This document shows positions 16,685 through 26,795 of a DNA stretch of 64,000 nucleotides, piece by piece. The stretch comes from CAVWNR01 sp963756525. GTDB taxonomy: Bacteria; Actinomycetota; Actinomycetes; Mycobacteriales; Jatrophihabitantaceae. Made by a program: the position numbers and the translations under genes. The DNA lies in contig CAVWNR010000001.1 in assembly GCA_963756525.1 (NCBI GenBank), positions 806,001-870,000 on the forward strand. The letters run 5' to 3'. A model generated the notes under the pieces. It ran no database searches. It saw nothing but the letters and a program-made list of their open reading frames with translations, and was not told where the DNA came from. Positions within the stretch are counted from its first letter, which is position 1; each line of letters opens with the position of its first letter.

Positions 16685-18999
16685 ATGACACGTCGCATGC
16701 GCGGACGACCCCACCCCAGGACCATCGTGATCGTCGCCGCGGCGGCCGCCGCGGCCACCGTGCTCACAGCCGGGTCCGTGTCGAGCACCGGGTCGGCTCG
16801 GCCGGCCGGCCCGGCAGCCGGCCGGGCCGTGTCGCAGCAACTGGCGACGATCTCGGCGAAGGTGAACTCGCTGATCGCGAAGATGACCTTGGCCGAGAAG
16901 TTCGGCCAGCTGGAGATGTCCGGCCCGACCGGGCCGAACGGCACCCCGGGGCAGACCCTGCTGAACCAGGTCCGTAGCGGCCAGGTCGGCTCGGTGCTCG
17001 ACCTGGTCGGCGTCGCCAACATCAACCAGGTGCAGCGGGCAGCCTTGCAGTCGCGGTTGCACATCCCGGTGATCTTCTCGCTGGACGTCATCCACGGCTA
17101 CAAGACGATGTTCCCCGTGCCGCTGGGTGAAGCGGCGAGCTGGGACCCGGCCGCGGTGACGAGAGACGAGTCGGTCTCGGCGGACGAGGCGACCGCCGAC
17201 GGCATCAAATGGACGTTCAACCCGATGGTCGACGTCAGCCGTGACCCGCGGTGGGGACGGGTCGTCGAAGGCGCCGGCGAGGACCCGTTCCTCGGCTCGG
17301 CGATCGCCGCCGCGAAGGTGCGCGGGTACCAGGGCACCGACTTCAGCGTGCCGGACAAGATGGCAGCGACCGTCAAGCACTTCGGGGCGTACGGCGCGGT
17401 GCAGGCCGGCCGCGAGTACAACACGACAGACATGTCCGAGCAGCAGCTGCGCAACATCTACCTGCCGCCGTACCAGGCGGCGGTCGATGCAGGTGCGGCG
17501 AGCGTGATGAGCGCATTCACGTCGCTGAACGGCGTGCCTGACACCGCCAACCCGTACCTGCTCCAGACGATCCTGCGGCAGGAGTGGCAGTTCGGCGGCA
17601 CGGTGGTGAGCGACTACCAGGCCGTACAGGAGCTCGAGGCGTTCGGTTACGCCACCAGCGGCGCCGACGCGGCCCGGCTCGCGCTCACCGCCGGCGTCGA
17701 CATCGAGATGGCGGTGCAGGTGCCCGGCCAGTACGCGACCTATGCCGCCTACGGCCCACAGCTCGTGCGGTCCGGGCAGGTGAGCCTGGCGCAGGTGAAC
17801 AACGACGTGCGGCACGTCCTCACCTTGAAGTACCTGGCCGGCATGTTCGACCACCCGTTCACCGACCCGGCCCGGGTGCAGCACGAGGAGCTCACCCCGG
17901 CGCACCTCGCCGCAGCGCGGACCATGGCCGACGAGTCGATGGTGCTGCTGAACAACGCGAACAACGCCCTGCCGCTGAGCCGCTACACCACGTCGATCGC
18001 CGTCGTGGGCCGCTCGCCGACGACCCGTCCGACCAGCTCGGACCCGACGTGCCCATCGGGTACTCGCCCTCGGACCTGACCTCCGTCGTCCCCGTCCTGG
18101 ACGGGGTCAAGTCCGCTGTGCCGCACGCCGCGATTCGGTACGCGCAGGGCTGCGACGCCTACTGCACGTCCGACGCCGGATTCGCCGCCGCCGTCGGCGC
18201 GGCCAATGCCTCGGACGTGACCGTGGTGGTGGTCGGCGAGCCGGCGGCGTACAGCGGCGAGGCATCCTCGCGCAGCAACATCGACCTGCCCGGCAAGCAA
18301 ACCCAGCTGGTGCAGGCGATCGCCGCCACCGGCAAGCCGTACGTCGTCGTGCTGATGAACGGCCGCCCGCTGACCCTCGGCTGGGTGGCCAACCACGCGC
18401 CGGCGCTGCTCGAGGCGTGGTACCCGGGCACCGAAGGCGGGAACGCCGTTGCCGACGTGCTCTTCGGCGCAGCGAACCCGGGCGGCAAGCTGCCGATGAG
18501 CTTCCCCCGCGACGTCGGGCAGATCCCGCTCTCCTACGACGAGCTGCCGACCGGGCGGCCGTACGACCCGAACAACAAGTACACGTCGCGATATCTGGAT
18601 GTGCCGAACACGCCGCAATACGCGTTCGGCTACGGGCTTTCCTACACCGCGTTCCGGCTCTCCGACCTGCGCGTGTCGGCGGGCAGCATCCGCACCGACG
18701 GCTCGGTGACGGTGAGCGCGGTCCTCACCAACACCGGTTCACGGTCCGGCGCCGACGTGGCGCAGCTCTACATCCACCAGGACGGCACCTCGATCCTGCA
18801 GCCGGTGCGCCGGCTGGACGGCTTCCAGCGGGTCAGCCTGGCGCCCGGCCAGCGGGCGAGGGTGACGTTCACCCTCGGCCCGAGCCAGGTCGGCTTCTAC
18901 GACAACCAGGGGAACTTCAGGGTGGAGCCCGCAGTGGTGCACGTCTACGTCGGGGACAGCTCGACCGGGGGCCTGCAGGGCCAGTTCACCATCCGGTGA
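16685..18999 (+). pseudogene. Secreted BglX-like GH3 beta-glucosidase with one frameshift
   Basis: About 770 codons if corrected. A signal-like N-terminus (TIVIVAAAAAAATVLTAGSV) precedes the GH3 barrel: MTLAEKFGQLEM, FSLDVIHGYKTMFPVPLGEA, KHFGAYGA, with the nucleophile region VVSDYQAVQEL. The end HVLTLKYLAGMFDHPF is BglX-like. The frame breaks at the C-run 18010-18011: VVGRSPTTRPTSS becomes VVGPLADDPSDQLGP if one C is added. The second half then runs cleanly through VVVVGEPAAYSGEA and YAFGYGLSYTAF to 18999. SD GGAAGGA precedes the ATG. A sequencing indel or a very recent mutation is likely, as the rest is intact. Confidence 0.85.
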
Positions 19000-19022
19000 A
19001 CACTGGCCCGGCCTGCCGGGCC

Positions 19023-19814
19023 TCAGAGGTGGGCGCACTGTCCGATCTTGTGCCCGGTGACGCTGTTCGGCGACCCGCCGGAGTCACCGAACTGCGGCGG
19101 CGGCGTGTTCGCGATGCAGATCAGGTTGCCGTGGATGCGGTTGGTGACGATCTCGTCGGAGTCGGTGGAGGCGGTGTGGTTCGCGACGATGATCGCGTCG
19201 CCGTGCTGCTGATTGCGGATGTAGCCGAGCCAGCAGCCGCGCCATCCGGCAACGATCACGTTTCCGTTGATGACGTTGTCCTTGATCGGCAGGTTGAGCG
19301 CGCCGGGCTGCTCCTCACAGCCGCCAGGGTTCGGCCCGGTGACCCGCTGCCCGCCGCCGAAGGACAGGATGTCGCCGTACACGGTGAGGCCGTCGAGATA
19401 CATTGTCAGCGCGTGGTCGGCGAGTATGCGGCCGTAGACGGTGTCATGGGAGACGCCCGTGCAGATCGGCGGCGCCCCCGGGAAGGGCGGTTGGGTCAGG
19501 GCGAGCGAGCAGCCGAGACCGAGTAGCGCCCCCGGACCCACCCGGATGCCGCCGTAGATGCGCACGGTCGAGGCGGTGACCGCGTTGAGCTGCGCGCGCG
19601 GTCTGAGCACGAGCCCGTCCTGTACGGTCACCTTCCCGCCGTCCGGGATCGTGCAGGAGCCGGCGATGGTGAGCGTGCGGTACGTGCCGGAGGCGATCAT
19701 CCCGCCGGTACAGGTCTTTCCGTGGACGGTCCACGCTCCGGCCGCCGGCGCGACGGCGAACAGCATCGCCAGCGCGGCGATGACGAGCATGGACAGGTGG
19801 CGCAGCCTCTTCAT
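19023..19814 (-). CDS. Secreted protein of unknown function, parallel-beta-helix-like
   Basis: 263 aa from ATG 19814, preceded by GGGGGGA. The signal peptide is MKRLRHLSMLVIAALAMLFAVAPAAGA. The mature part is rich in short repeating strands (GGKVTVQDGLVLRPRAQL, VYGRILADHALTMYLDGLTVYGDIL, NVINGNVIVAGW) and paired cysteines, suggesting a right-handed parallel beta-helix. I do not recognise a family with an assigned function. It is convergent with the GH3 gene at 16685-18999 and could bind extracellular polymers, but that is a guess. Confidence 0.65.
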   Translation of the reverse strand: MKRLRHLSMLVIAALAMLFAVAPAAGAWTVHGKTCTGGMIASGTYRTLTIAGSCTIPDGGKVTVQDGLVLRPRAQLNAVTASTVRIYGGIRVGPGALLGLGCSLALTQPPFPGAPPICTGVSHDTVYGRILADHALTMYLDGLTVYGDILSFGGGQRVTGPNPGGCEEQPGALNLPIKDNVINGNVIVAGWRGCWLGYIRNQQHGDAIIVANHTASTDSDEIVTNRIHGNLICIANTPPPQFGDSGGSPNSVTGHKIGQCAHL

Positions 19815-20116
19815 GGTTCCCCCCAGTGGGCGAGTGCGGCAGTCGCGCCGCGCGGATCTCGCGCCGAGTTGGCACGGCGCACACCGGGGCATCGCGCGGC
19901 CCGCGGTGGCGCGGCGAATGGGTTCGGCTTCTGTTGCCTTGGTGAACGGCGCGGCCTGGCCTCGTCGACGGCAACAGCCCCCAGTGTGCCTGCCCCTCCG
20001 GGCACGCGCCGCAGGCCGGCGATGCCCCATGCGTGGCCGAACGGTAGCGCCAAGTCGCTCGAAAAGCAAGCAAGTTCAGATTCGAACAACGGATGTGACC
20101 GATAGGATTACCTGTG
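19815..20116 (+). other. 302-bp divergent intergenic region
   Basis: This holds the promoters of the secreted protein (minus) and the MarR gene (plus). On the plus side TAGGAT at 20103-20108 lies 5 nt before GTG 20114, so the MarR transcript may be leaderless. No protein-like frame and no clear palindrome were recognised. Confidence 0.4.
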
Positions 20117-20566
20117 ATGACCAGGCAACCACAGAGCGCGTCGACCGGTGTAGCGGAACTGCGCGCACTCATGCTCGCCGCGCAGCGCTTCCGGCAGGCC
20201 GTGGCCGACCATTTCAAGGTCAGCCTTCGCGAAACCGTGCTGCTCAGCCACTTGGCCGAGCACGCTGCGGGATTCACTCCGCGGGAACTTGCGACCCGAA
20301 TGCTGCTGACGTCCGGCACGCTCACCGCTGTCATCGATCGCCTCGCCGCGGACGGCTTCGTCGCACGACGCCCACATCCGCTTGACCGGCGTAGCGTCGT
20401 CGTCAACCTCACGCCGGCCGGCCGCCGAGTGATCGGCTACTCGCAGCGTCGATTGCAGCGAGCGCTCGACCGGGCGGCCGAAGACGGCATGTCCGGCGAC
20501 CACTACCTCGGCCGGCTGGCCGCGGCGCTGAACGACGAGGCGGATCGGCTCACCGCGCACCACTGA
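20117..20566 (+). CDS. MarR-family transcriptional regulator
   Basis: 149 aa from ATG 20117 (GTG 20114 just before it). The winged helix is clear: FKVSLRETVLLSHLAEH, FTPRELATRMLLTSGTLTAVIDRLAADGFV, then the wing RRPHPLDRRSVVVNLTPAGRR. MarR dimers bind palindromes and are released by small aromatic or oxidative signals. The target is not evident; its neighbours are the divergent secreted protein and the downstream carboxylate-amine ligase 64 bp away. Confidence 0.85.
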   Translation: MTRQPQSASTGVAELRALMLAAQRFRQAVADHFKVSLRETVLLSHLAEHAAGFTPRELATRMLLTSGTLTAVIDRLAADGFVARRPHPLDRRSVVVNLTPAGRRVIGYSQRRLQRALDRAAEDGMSGDHYLGRLAAALNDEADRLTAHH

Positions 20567-20630
20567 GCCGCGCGGCTGGCCCGGTGGGCGCTCTGCCAAG
20601 CTAGACCCGAGACGCTCGGAGGTGTGCCGC

Positions 20631-22112
20631 ATGGGCCAACAGGTGCAGGTCAAACGGTTCACGAGGCAGGACCGGCAACGCTACCGCGCCAAGGTTCGGC
20701 GCTGCCTGGACGTCTTCGCCCGCATGCTGGCCGAGGACAAGTTCGAGTTCAAGCGGCCGATGACCGGACTGGAGATCGAATTCAACCTCATGGACGCCGA
20801 GCAGGACCCGGCGATGCGCAACGCTGAAGTGCTCGCCGCGATCGCTAACGACGCCTTCCAGACCGAGCTCGGCCAGTTCAACATCGAGATCAACGTCCGT
20901 CCGCGCAGCCTCGTCGGCACCGATGCCAACGATCTCGAGGCGGAGCTGCGCGCCAGCCTCAACGACGCCGAGCAGCGCGCTCGAACGCGTGACACGCACA
21001 TCGTGATGATCGGCATGCTGCCGACGCTCACGCCGAACCATCTCACCGGAGCATCGATCAGCGCCAATCCCCGGTTCGAGCTGATGAACGAGCAGATCTT
21101 CGCCGCGCGCGGCGAGGACATGCGCATCTCGATCGACGGTGTCGAGCGGTTGACCACCTACGCCGACACGATCGCCCCCGAGGCGGCCTGCACCAGCGTG
21201 CAGTTCCACCTGCAGGTCAGCCCGCAGGACTACGCGGCGATGTGGAACGCCGCGCAGTGCGTCGCCGGCGTGCAACTCGCGCTCGGCGCCAACTCGCCGT
21301 TCCTCTTCGGCAAGGAGCTGTGGCGCGAGACCAGGGTGGCGCTCTTCGAGCAAGCGACCGACACCCGTCCGGAAGAGCTGAAGGCCCAGGGTGTCCGTCC
21401 CAGGGTGTGGTTCGGCGAGCGCTGGATCACCTCGATCTTCGACCAGTTCGAGGAGAACGTTCGCTACTTCCCGGCACTGCTGCCGGTCTGCGAGGACGAG
21501 GACCCGGTGGAGGTGATGGCTCGTGGCGACACGCCGCGGCTCGGCGAGCTGCGGATGCACAACGGCACCATCTACCGCTGGAACCGCCCGGTGTACGACG
21601 TGTTCCGCGGCCGGCCACACCTGCGGGTGGAGAACCGGGTGCTCCCCGCAGGACCGACGGTCGTCGACGTGCTCGCCAATGGCGCGTTCTATTACGGGAT
21701 TCTGCGTGCGCTCGCCTACCAGGACCGGCCGATCTGGTCGCAGATGTCCTTCTCCGCGGCCGAGGACAACTTCAACGCCGGCGCGCGCTACGGCATCAAC
21801 GCCCAGCTCTACTGGCCCGGGTTGGGCGAGGTGCCGGCGACGGAGCTCGTCCTGCGCCGCCTGCTGCCCCTGGCCCGGCAGGGCCTCGCGGACTGGGGCG
21901 TCGATGCCGCGGTCAGCGACCGGCTGCTCGGCATCATCGAACGCCGCTGCACGAGCCAGATCAACGGCGCGGAGTGGCAGGCGCGCACGTTCCACCGCCT
22001 GGACGACGAGCGCCAGCCGCTGGACCGCCGGGATTCGCTGCGCGAGATGCTGCGCCGCTACGTCGAGCACATGCATAGCAACGAGCCGGTGCACACCTGG
22101 CCGCTCGGCTAG
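20631..22112 (+). CDS. GCS2-type glutamate--cysteine ligase family protein (carboxylate-amine ligase)
   Basis: 493 aa. Motifs of the ATP-dependent GCS2 fold include MTGLEIEFNLMD (glutamate metal ligand), LGQFNIEINVRPR, AACTSVQFHLQVSP and GANSPFLFGKELW. Further conserved stretches are NGTIYRWNRPVYD and HLRVENRVLPAGPT. It should form a gamma-glutamyl or other amide bond from a carboxylate and an amine. In actinobacteria such paralogues are distinct from the mycothiol ligase MshC and from EgtA, so the substrate is unknown. SD GGAGG at 20618-20622 supports ATG 20631. Its stop overlaps the convergent DUF222 gene by 4 bp (CTAG). Confidence 0.8.
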   Translation: MGQQVQVKRFTRQDRQRYRAKVRRCLDVFARMLAEDKFEFKRPMTGLEIEFNLMDAEQDPAMRNAEVLAAIANDAFQTELGQFNIEINVRPRSLVGTDANDLEAELRASLNDAEQRARTRDTHIVMIGMLPTLTPNHLTGASISANPRFELMNEQIFAARGEDMRISIDGVERLTTYADTIAPEAACTSVQFHLQVSPQDYAAMWNAAQCVAGVQLALGANSPFLFGKELWRETRVALFEQATDTRPEELKAQGVRPRVWFGERWITSIFDQFEENVRYFPALLPVCEDEDPVEVMARGDTPRLGELRMHNGTIYRWNRPVYDVFRGRPHLRVENRVLPAGPTVVDVLANGAFYYGILRALAYQDRPIWSQMSFSAAEDNFNAGARYGINAQLYWPGLGEVPATELVLRRLLPLARQGLADWGVDAAVSDRLLGIIERRCTSQINGAEWQARTFHRLDDERQPLDRRDSLREMLRRYVEHMHSNEPVHTWPLG

Positions 22113-23494
22113 GGCGTGTCCGAGGGGTCTGGCGGGTCTGGCGGGTCTGACGGTCGCGTGGTCGCCGTTGTGCGGTTGGTCGGCAGCGGTGGCGGCTCGG
22201 ATCGGTAGGTGTGGCCGGTGGGGCTGGTCCAGTGCGAGACGCGCGTGTTCGGGTCGCGGTGCACCGACCAGCCGGCTTCGTGCTTGGCCCGGTGGTGTCT
22301 TCGGCAGATGGCGGCGAGGTTCGGTTCGGCGGTGGGCCCGCCGTCGTCGTAGGGCGCCTGGTGGTCAAGGTCGCAGCGGTGCGCCGACATGGTGCACCCG
22401 GGAAAGGTGCAGGTCTGGTCGCGGGCGATGACGAAGTCGGCCAGGTCGGCCGGCGGCCGGTAGACGCTGCGGGCGTAGTCGAGCAGCGCCCCGGACAGCG
22501 GGTCGGTGACCAGCCGCCGCCAGGTGCCGGTCGGGTCGGCGGCGATCCGCCGAGCGAGCGCGGCGGGGATCGGGCCGTACCCGGCCAGCTCACCGGGCTG
22601 CTCATCGCAACCCAGCAGCGTGGACAGCGCCACCGTCACCTGGATGCACGGGCGCAGCCCCTGCGCTTTCGGCAGCAGCGGGTCGTGCAGCGCCGCGACG
22701 CCCAGGTCGACCAGCGCGTCGGCGCGGCGCTGCTCGGCGGTGCGCTCGTCACCGCGGGCGGTCTCGGCGGCCAGCGCGGTCACCGCGGCCATGATCGTGG
22801 CGGCGCCTTCGGCGGGCAGCAGCGCCCACAGCTCGGCCATCCCGTCGCCGACCGGGCGCAGGCTCACCCGCCGCCGCGCCATCCCGTGCTCCCGGCGTTC
22901 CTCGACCCGGCGCGCGTCGGCGGTCGCGACCGCGCGGGCCACCGCGCGGCGAAACGCCGGCAGGGTCTGCTCGGCTGCCTTGTCCAGCACCGCCGCCTCC
23001 ACGGCCGCCGCGGCGGACTGGTCCAGCCCGGCCACCGCCTCGGCCAGGGTCTCCGCGTGCCGCAGGCTGATCGCACCGTCCTCGAGCTTCCGCAGGGTGG
23101 CGGGCAGGCGGTGCACCAGGTCATGGGCCACAACCAGCCGGGCCTGCGCGGAGCCGGCCGGCAGCCGCAGCGCGCAGGCCACCTCCTCGCGCACCCAGCC
23201 GCGCTCCAGCGCACCGAGCGCATCATCCGGGTCGTCTGGGGCGAGCGGGTCGGCCAGCATCCCCGCCAGGACCCGCTGCTGCACGCCGGCCAGCCAGGCC
23301 AACTGCTTCTCCACGGCCAGCAGCACGTCGACCTGGCCGCCCCGCGACAGCACTCCGACATCCAGCCGGGCCAGACCGCCTACCGCGTCACCACCCGGCG
23401 CGAGCGCAGCCATGTAGGCCGCCGCAGCGTCCGGCGCGTCAAGGATCTCAGCGTCGGTCAGCGGCGGCGGCTCCCGCTCATCCTCATCGAACAT
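22109..23494 (-). CDS. DUF222 / HNH endonuclease (13E12-repeat family)
   Basis: 461 aa. The N-terminal DUF222 helical region (about 20-300) includes LAWLAGVQQRVLAGML, ERGWVREEVACALRLPAG and LRHAETLAEAVAGLDQ. The C-terminal HNH nuclease has CTFPGCTMSAHRCDLDHQAP then GGPTAEPNLAAICRRHHRAKH. The extreme C-terminus is Pro/Ser/Asp-rich. These proteins occur in many copies in actinobacterial genomes. Their role is unsettled; mobility or DNA repair has been suggested. Start ATG 23494 is the first methionine of the domain-bearing part. Confidence 0.88.
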   Translation of the reverse strand: MFDEDEREPPPLTDAEILDAPDAAAAYMAALAPGGDAVGGLARLDVGVLSRGGQVDVLLAVEKQLAWLAGVQQRVLAGMLADPLAPDDPDDALGALERGWVREEVACALRLPAGSAQARLVVAHDLVHRLPATLRKLEDGAISLRHAETLAEAVAGLDQSAAAAVEAAVLDKAAEQTLPAFRRAVARAVATADARRVEERREHGMARRRVSLRPVGDGMAELWALLPAEGAATIMAAVTALAAETARGDERTAEQRRADALVDLGVAALHDPLLPKAQGLRPCIQVTVALSTLLGCDEQPGELAGYGPIPAALARRIAADPTGTWRRLVTDPLSGALLDYARSVYRPPADLADFVIARDQTCTFPGCTMSAHRCDLDHQAPYDDGGPTAEPNLAAICRRHHRAKHEAGWSVHRDPNTRVSHWTSPTGHTYRSEPPPLPTNRTTATTRPSDPPDPPDPSDTP

Positions 23495-23687
23495 GTGTGC
23501 GAGGTTATCACTAGCTGAACCGTCTGTCGATCCACGATCGCGTGGCAACAAACGGGAATCTCTGTCTGCGCGAGCAGGGCTGGCCCGTGCGGGGGCATCG
23601 GTCGCCTCACGGTGCGGCGCGGCGAGGTCGTCGACTGGGAAGTCCACGCGGATCGGCCCGCTGGCCGCTGTGGCGCAACGGCGCCGC

Positions 23688-24686
23688 TCAGTTGTGCAGG
23701 ACGGCGGCGCCGCTGAACCGGCCGTGCGACAGGTCGGCGAGTGCCCGGGCTGCGTCGGCCATCGGGTAGCCGGTCGTGGTGGCCCGGACCCCGAAACGGT
23801 GCACGAGCCGCAAGAACTCCTCACCGTCGTGGCGGGTGTTCGCCGTGACGCTGCACAGCGTCCGCTCCTCGAAGAGCTCCGCGTCGTAGTGCAGGCGCGG
23901 AATGTCAGAGAGCCAGATGCCGGCGACGGCGAGCCTGCCCCCGCGGTCAAGTGCGCGCAGCGCGACGGGCACGAGCTCGCCGGCCGGCGCGAAGAGGATC
24001 GCGCCGTCGAGCGGCTCGGGTGGCGCATCCGCGGCGTCGCCGACGGAGTCGACGCCGAGACGGGCCGCCAACTGGCGGTTGCCCTCGCCGCGGGTCAGCA
24101 CGTGCACCCGCAGGCCGAGGTGCAGCGCGATCTGCGCTGTCAGGTGCGCGCTCCCGCCGAAGCCGTAGATGCCGAGCCGGCCGCCCGGCGGCACGTCCGC
24201 GCGGCACAGCGCCCGGTACCCGATGATGCCGGCACACAGCAGCGGCGCCGCCGCCTCGTCACTCACCGACTCCGGCAGCTCGTAGGCGTACGCCTCGTCA
24301 ACCAGACACAGATCGGCGTACCCGCCGTCGACGTCCCATCCGGTGAAGGTCGGCGCGGTGCACAGGTTCTCCTGGCCGCGGCGGCAGAAGCGGCAGCTGC
24401 CGTCCGTGCCGCCGAGCCAAGCCACACCGATCCGATCGCCGACGGCGAAGCGCCGGGCGGCGCTGCCGAGCGCGTCCACGCGGCCCACCACCTCGTGTCC
24501 CGGCGTGACGCCCGGACGGCGCGGGGCCAGATCCCCCTCGGCCAGGTGCAGATCCGTGCGGCATACCCCGCAGCAGCTCACCCGGACGCGGACCTGGCCC
24601 GGGCCGGCGAGCGGCTCGGCTCGCTCGACCCGCCGCAGCGGGCCGTCGTTGATCGGAGCCGGGTGCTCGACGATCCAGGCACGCAC
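23688..24686 (-). CDS. Zinc-dependent alcohol dehydrogenase (MDR superfamily)
   Basis: 332 aa NAD(P)-dependent medium-chain dehydrogenase. The catalytic zinc ligands are in VSCCGVCRTDLHLAEG and TPGHEVVGRV. The structural zinc lobe has four cysteines in the region GSCRFCRRGQENLC (with DG before). The Rossmann motif is LGIYGFGGSAHLTAQIAL. The layout fits the AdhA-type broad alcohol/aldehyde dehydrogenases of mycobacteria. It stands alone; substrate is not evident. The gene starts about 120 bp from tRNA-Val on the opposite strand. Confidence 0.88.
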   Translation of the reverse strand: MRAWIVEHPAPINDGPLRRVERAEPLAGPGQVRVRVSCCGVCRTDLHLAEGDLAPRRPGVTPGHEVVGRVDALGSAARRFAVGDRIGVAWLGGTDGSCRFCRRGQENLCTAPTFTGWDVDGGYADLCLVDEAYAYELPESVSDEAAAPLLCAGIIGYRALCRADVPPGGRLGIYGFGGSAHLTAQIALHLGLRVHVLTRGEGNRQLAARLGVDSVGDAADAPPEPLDGAILFAPAGELVPVALRALDRGGRLAVAGIWLSDIPRLHYDAELFEERTLCSVTANTRHDGEEFLRLVHRFGVRATTTGYPMADAARALADLSHGRFSGAAVLHN

Positions 24687-24809
24687 GACATCGATTCTGC
24701 CGCCGACACGGTGCCGGTGCGGACAGCCGCCCGGATCGGCACCGCGGACGTGTAAGCTGACCGGGCTCCGTCGCGGACGGCAGGTGACCGGCCCGGCCGG
24801 CGGTGGCGC

Positions 24810-24884
24810 GGGCGATTAGCTCAGCGGGAGAGCGCTTCGTTCACACCGAAGAGGTCGCTGGTTCGATCCCAGCATCGCCCACCA
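24810..24884 (+). tRNA. tRNA-Val (CAC anticodon), CCA encoded
   Basis: Acceptor GGGCGAT (24810-24816) pairs with ATCGCCC (24874-24880), followed by discriminator A and an encoded CCA. The D-stem is GCTC/GAGC. The anticodon stem CTTCG/CGAAG encloses TTCACAC with CAC at 24842-24844. The T-arm is GCTGG-TTCGATC-CCAGC. The gene lies at the boundary of the accessory island, and the recombinase reading frame on the other strand ends inside it. Confidence 0.97.
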
Positions 24885-26392
24885 GGTTGCCCATTGTGCG
24901 AACCGCGCGCTGATCGTCGGGCCCTTGCTCGGGGTGCTGGCTTCGGCGTGGGATGCGGTAGATGGGCCGGATGCGGCTGGGTCCGACGATCTGGATCTCG
25001 TGGACGAGTTGTTCGATGAGGGCTTTGCGCTGGGCCGGGCTGCCGTGGTCGAGGATGGCGTCGATGTGCTCGGCGAGATGGTCAAGTTGATCGTCGGACG
25101 GCGCGGCGGACGCCTGGTCGAGCAGTTCGGTGAATTCGTCACGACGTGCTTGCAGCTGTGTCGTCTTGGCGCGGAGCGCGGTGAGCCGGTCTTGCAGCAG
25201 CATCGGGTCGAGGGTGTTGTTCTCGAATGCGGTCATGTAGCGGTCGATCGCGGTGCCGGTGCGGGTGATCTCTTTCTCAACTGCCGTGAGTACGGATCGG
25301 TGGCGGTCGGCGGCCGCATGGCGGGCGGTGTCGGCCTGGTTGGCGGCGGCCGCGATCAGCTGCCGTTGGCCGCGGTAGAAGGCGGTGAGGGTTGGCAAAC
25401 AGCGCCTGGTCGGCGGCGTCAGCGTTGATCCTGTCCGCGTTGCACGTGGTGGTGCCGTAGCGGGCGCGGGTCCAGCAGGTGTAGTAGCGGTAGGCCCGGG
25501 TGCGGCCGTGGATGGCGGTGCCGATGAAGCCCTTGTGACAGTGCGGACGGCGGATCATGCCGGTCAGGTGATACTCCGAAGGACTCGCTGCGCGACGGGT
25601 GCGCGCCTCACCGCGAGCAGCGAGCAGCCGTTCCCTGCCGTGAACGTGGCGGGGTCGATGATCGCCGGGTGCGCGGCACGAACGACGGTGTCGCGAAAGG
25701 TGACCTGGCCGAGGTAGGCAGGGTTCGTCAGCAGCCAGCGGATCGCGTGGGCCGACCGCGGGCCGCCGGTCCGGGTCCGTGAGCCGCCTCGTTGAGCAGC
25801 GTGGCGATGGCGCGTGTGCCGAGCCGTTGGCGGGTGTAGAGGGCGAAGATCTTCCGCACGACCGGTGCGCGTTCCTCGTCGACGACAAGGCGTTTGGTGT
25901 CGGAATCGAGCCGGTAGCCGTCGGGTCGGACTCCGCCGGGCCAGCGACCGGCGGCGGCGTGGCGCTCCATCCCGGCCACGACACGGTCGATGATCATCTC
26001 GCGTTCGAACTCGGCGAACGTGCCCAGCATCTGCAGCATCGCTCGCCCTGCCGGCGTGGAAGTATCGAATGCTTCGGAGCAGACACGAACGCCACCCCGA
26101 GACCGGTCAGTTCCTCGACCAGCGACACCAAGTCGCGCTGGCGGCGGGAGAACCGGTCGACCTTGAGCACGAGCAGCACGTCGATCCGCCCCGAGCGGGC
26201 AGCTGCCAGCGCGGCACGCAGACCGGGGCGGTGGGTGTCCTTGGCCGAGGCGTTGTCACTGAACGACGCGACCTTCGTCCACCCGGGCTGGGAGGCGATG
26301 TAGGCATCCAGCCGCAGCATCTGGGCCTCGATCGAGTACGGCTGATGCTCCTCATCGGTCGAGCGGCGGGTGTAGACCGCGACCCGCCGCAT
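24841..26392 (-). pseudogene. Large serine recombinase (integrase), multiple frame breaks
   Basis: About 517 codons if joined, the usual size of an integrative-element large serine recombinase. The resolvase domain begins MRRVAVYTRRSTDEE (catalytic Ser at residue 11), with LKVDRFSRRQRDL and FAEFEREMIIDRV. The recombinase domain includes LGTRAIATLLNEA and HAIRWLLTNPAYLGQV. The zinc ribbon region is EYHLTGMIRRPHCHKGF, and a coiled-coil tail follows (LQDRLTALRAKTTQLQARRDEF). Four frame breaks occur, near 26081, 25785, 25640 and 25395. Each is one base lost (three) or gained (one) in a short G/C run. The last residues, GDAGIEPATSSV, are encoded by the 3' half of tRNA-Val. Either a decayed integrase or one damaged by sequencing indels. 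Confidence 0.8.
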
Positions 26393-26550
26393 CGGCTCTC
26401 CCGTGGATCGCGGCGGCATGTTGGTGCGTTGTGATCTCGAGCCATCAGCGGCCCTTCCCCGGGTCCTCCGGGTTCGTGGATAGTCGCTCCACGGCAGCAG
26501 AGAGCAACGAGCCAGCGACAACCGAGCAACGACTGGGCGACAGGACGCGG

Positions 26551-26748
26551 TCAGGCCGCTGACGGCCGGTCGCCGTCGGCCGGACCGTTCGTGGCCTGAT
26601 CAGAGCGCCACTGGCTGATCAACACGCCCAGCGCCTTGACTGCGGCGGTGTACTGGTCGTCAGTCATCGGCACCGTGCCCGGTTCGGCGACCTCGACGGC
26701 CGGCAGTTCCGGGGTCGGCACAGGGCCAAGGTTTCGATGCGAGTCCAT
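26551..26748 (-). CDS. Small island protein of unknown function
   Basis: 65 aa starting MDSHRNLGPVPTPELPAVEV and ending with an amphipathic helix, MTDDQYTAAVKALGVLISQW, plus an acidic tail. It sits 158 bp upstream of the recombinase in the same direction, where actinobacterial integrative elements often carry a short accessory gene. I recognise no family; a recombination directionality factor is conceivable but there is no HTH signature. Confidence 0.5.
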   Translation of the reverse strand: MDSHRNLGPVPTPELPAVEVAEPGTVPMTDDQYTAAVKALGVLISQWRSDQATNGPADGDRPSAA

Positions 26749-26795
26749 CACACCCCTCGATTCCGCGATCGGCGCCGTGGCGTGACAGTGTGGCG

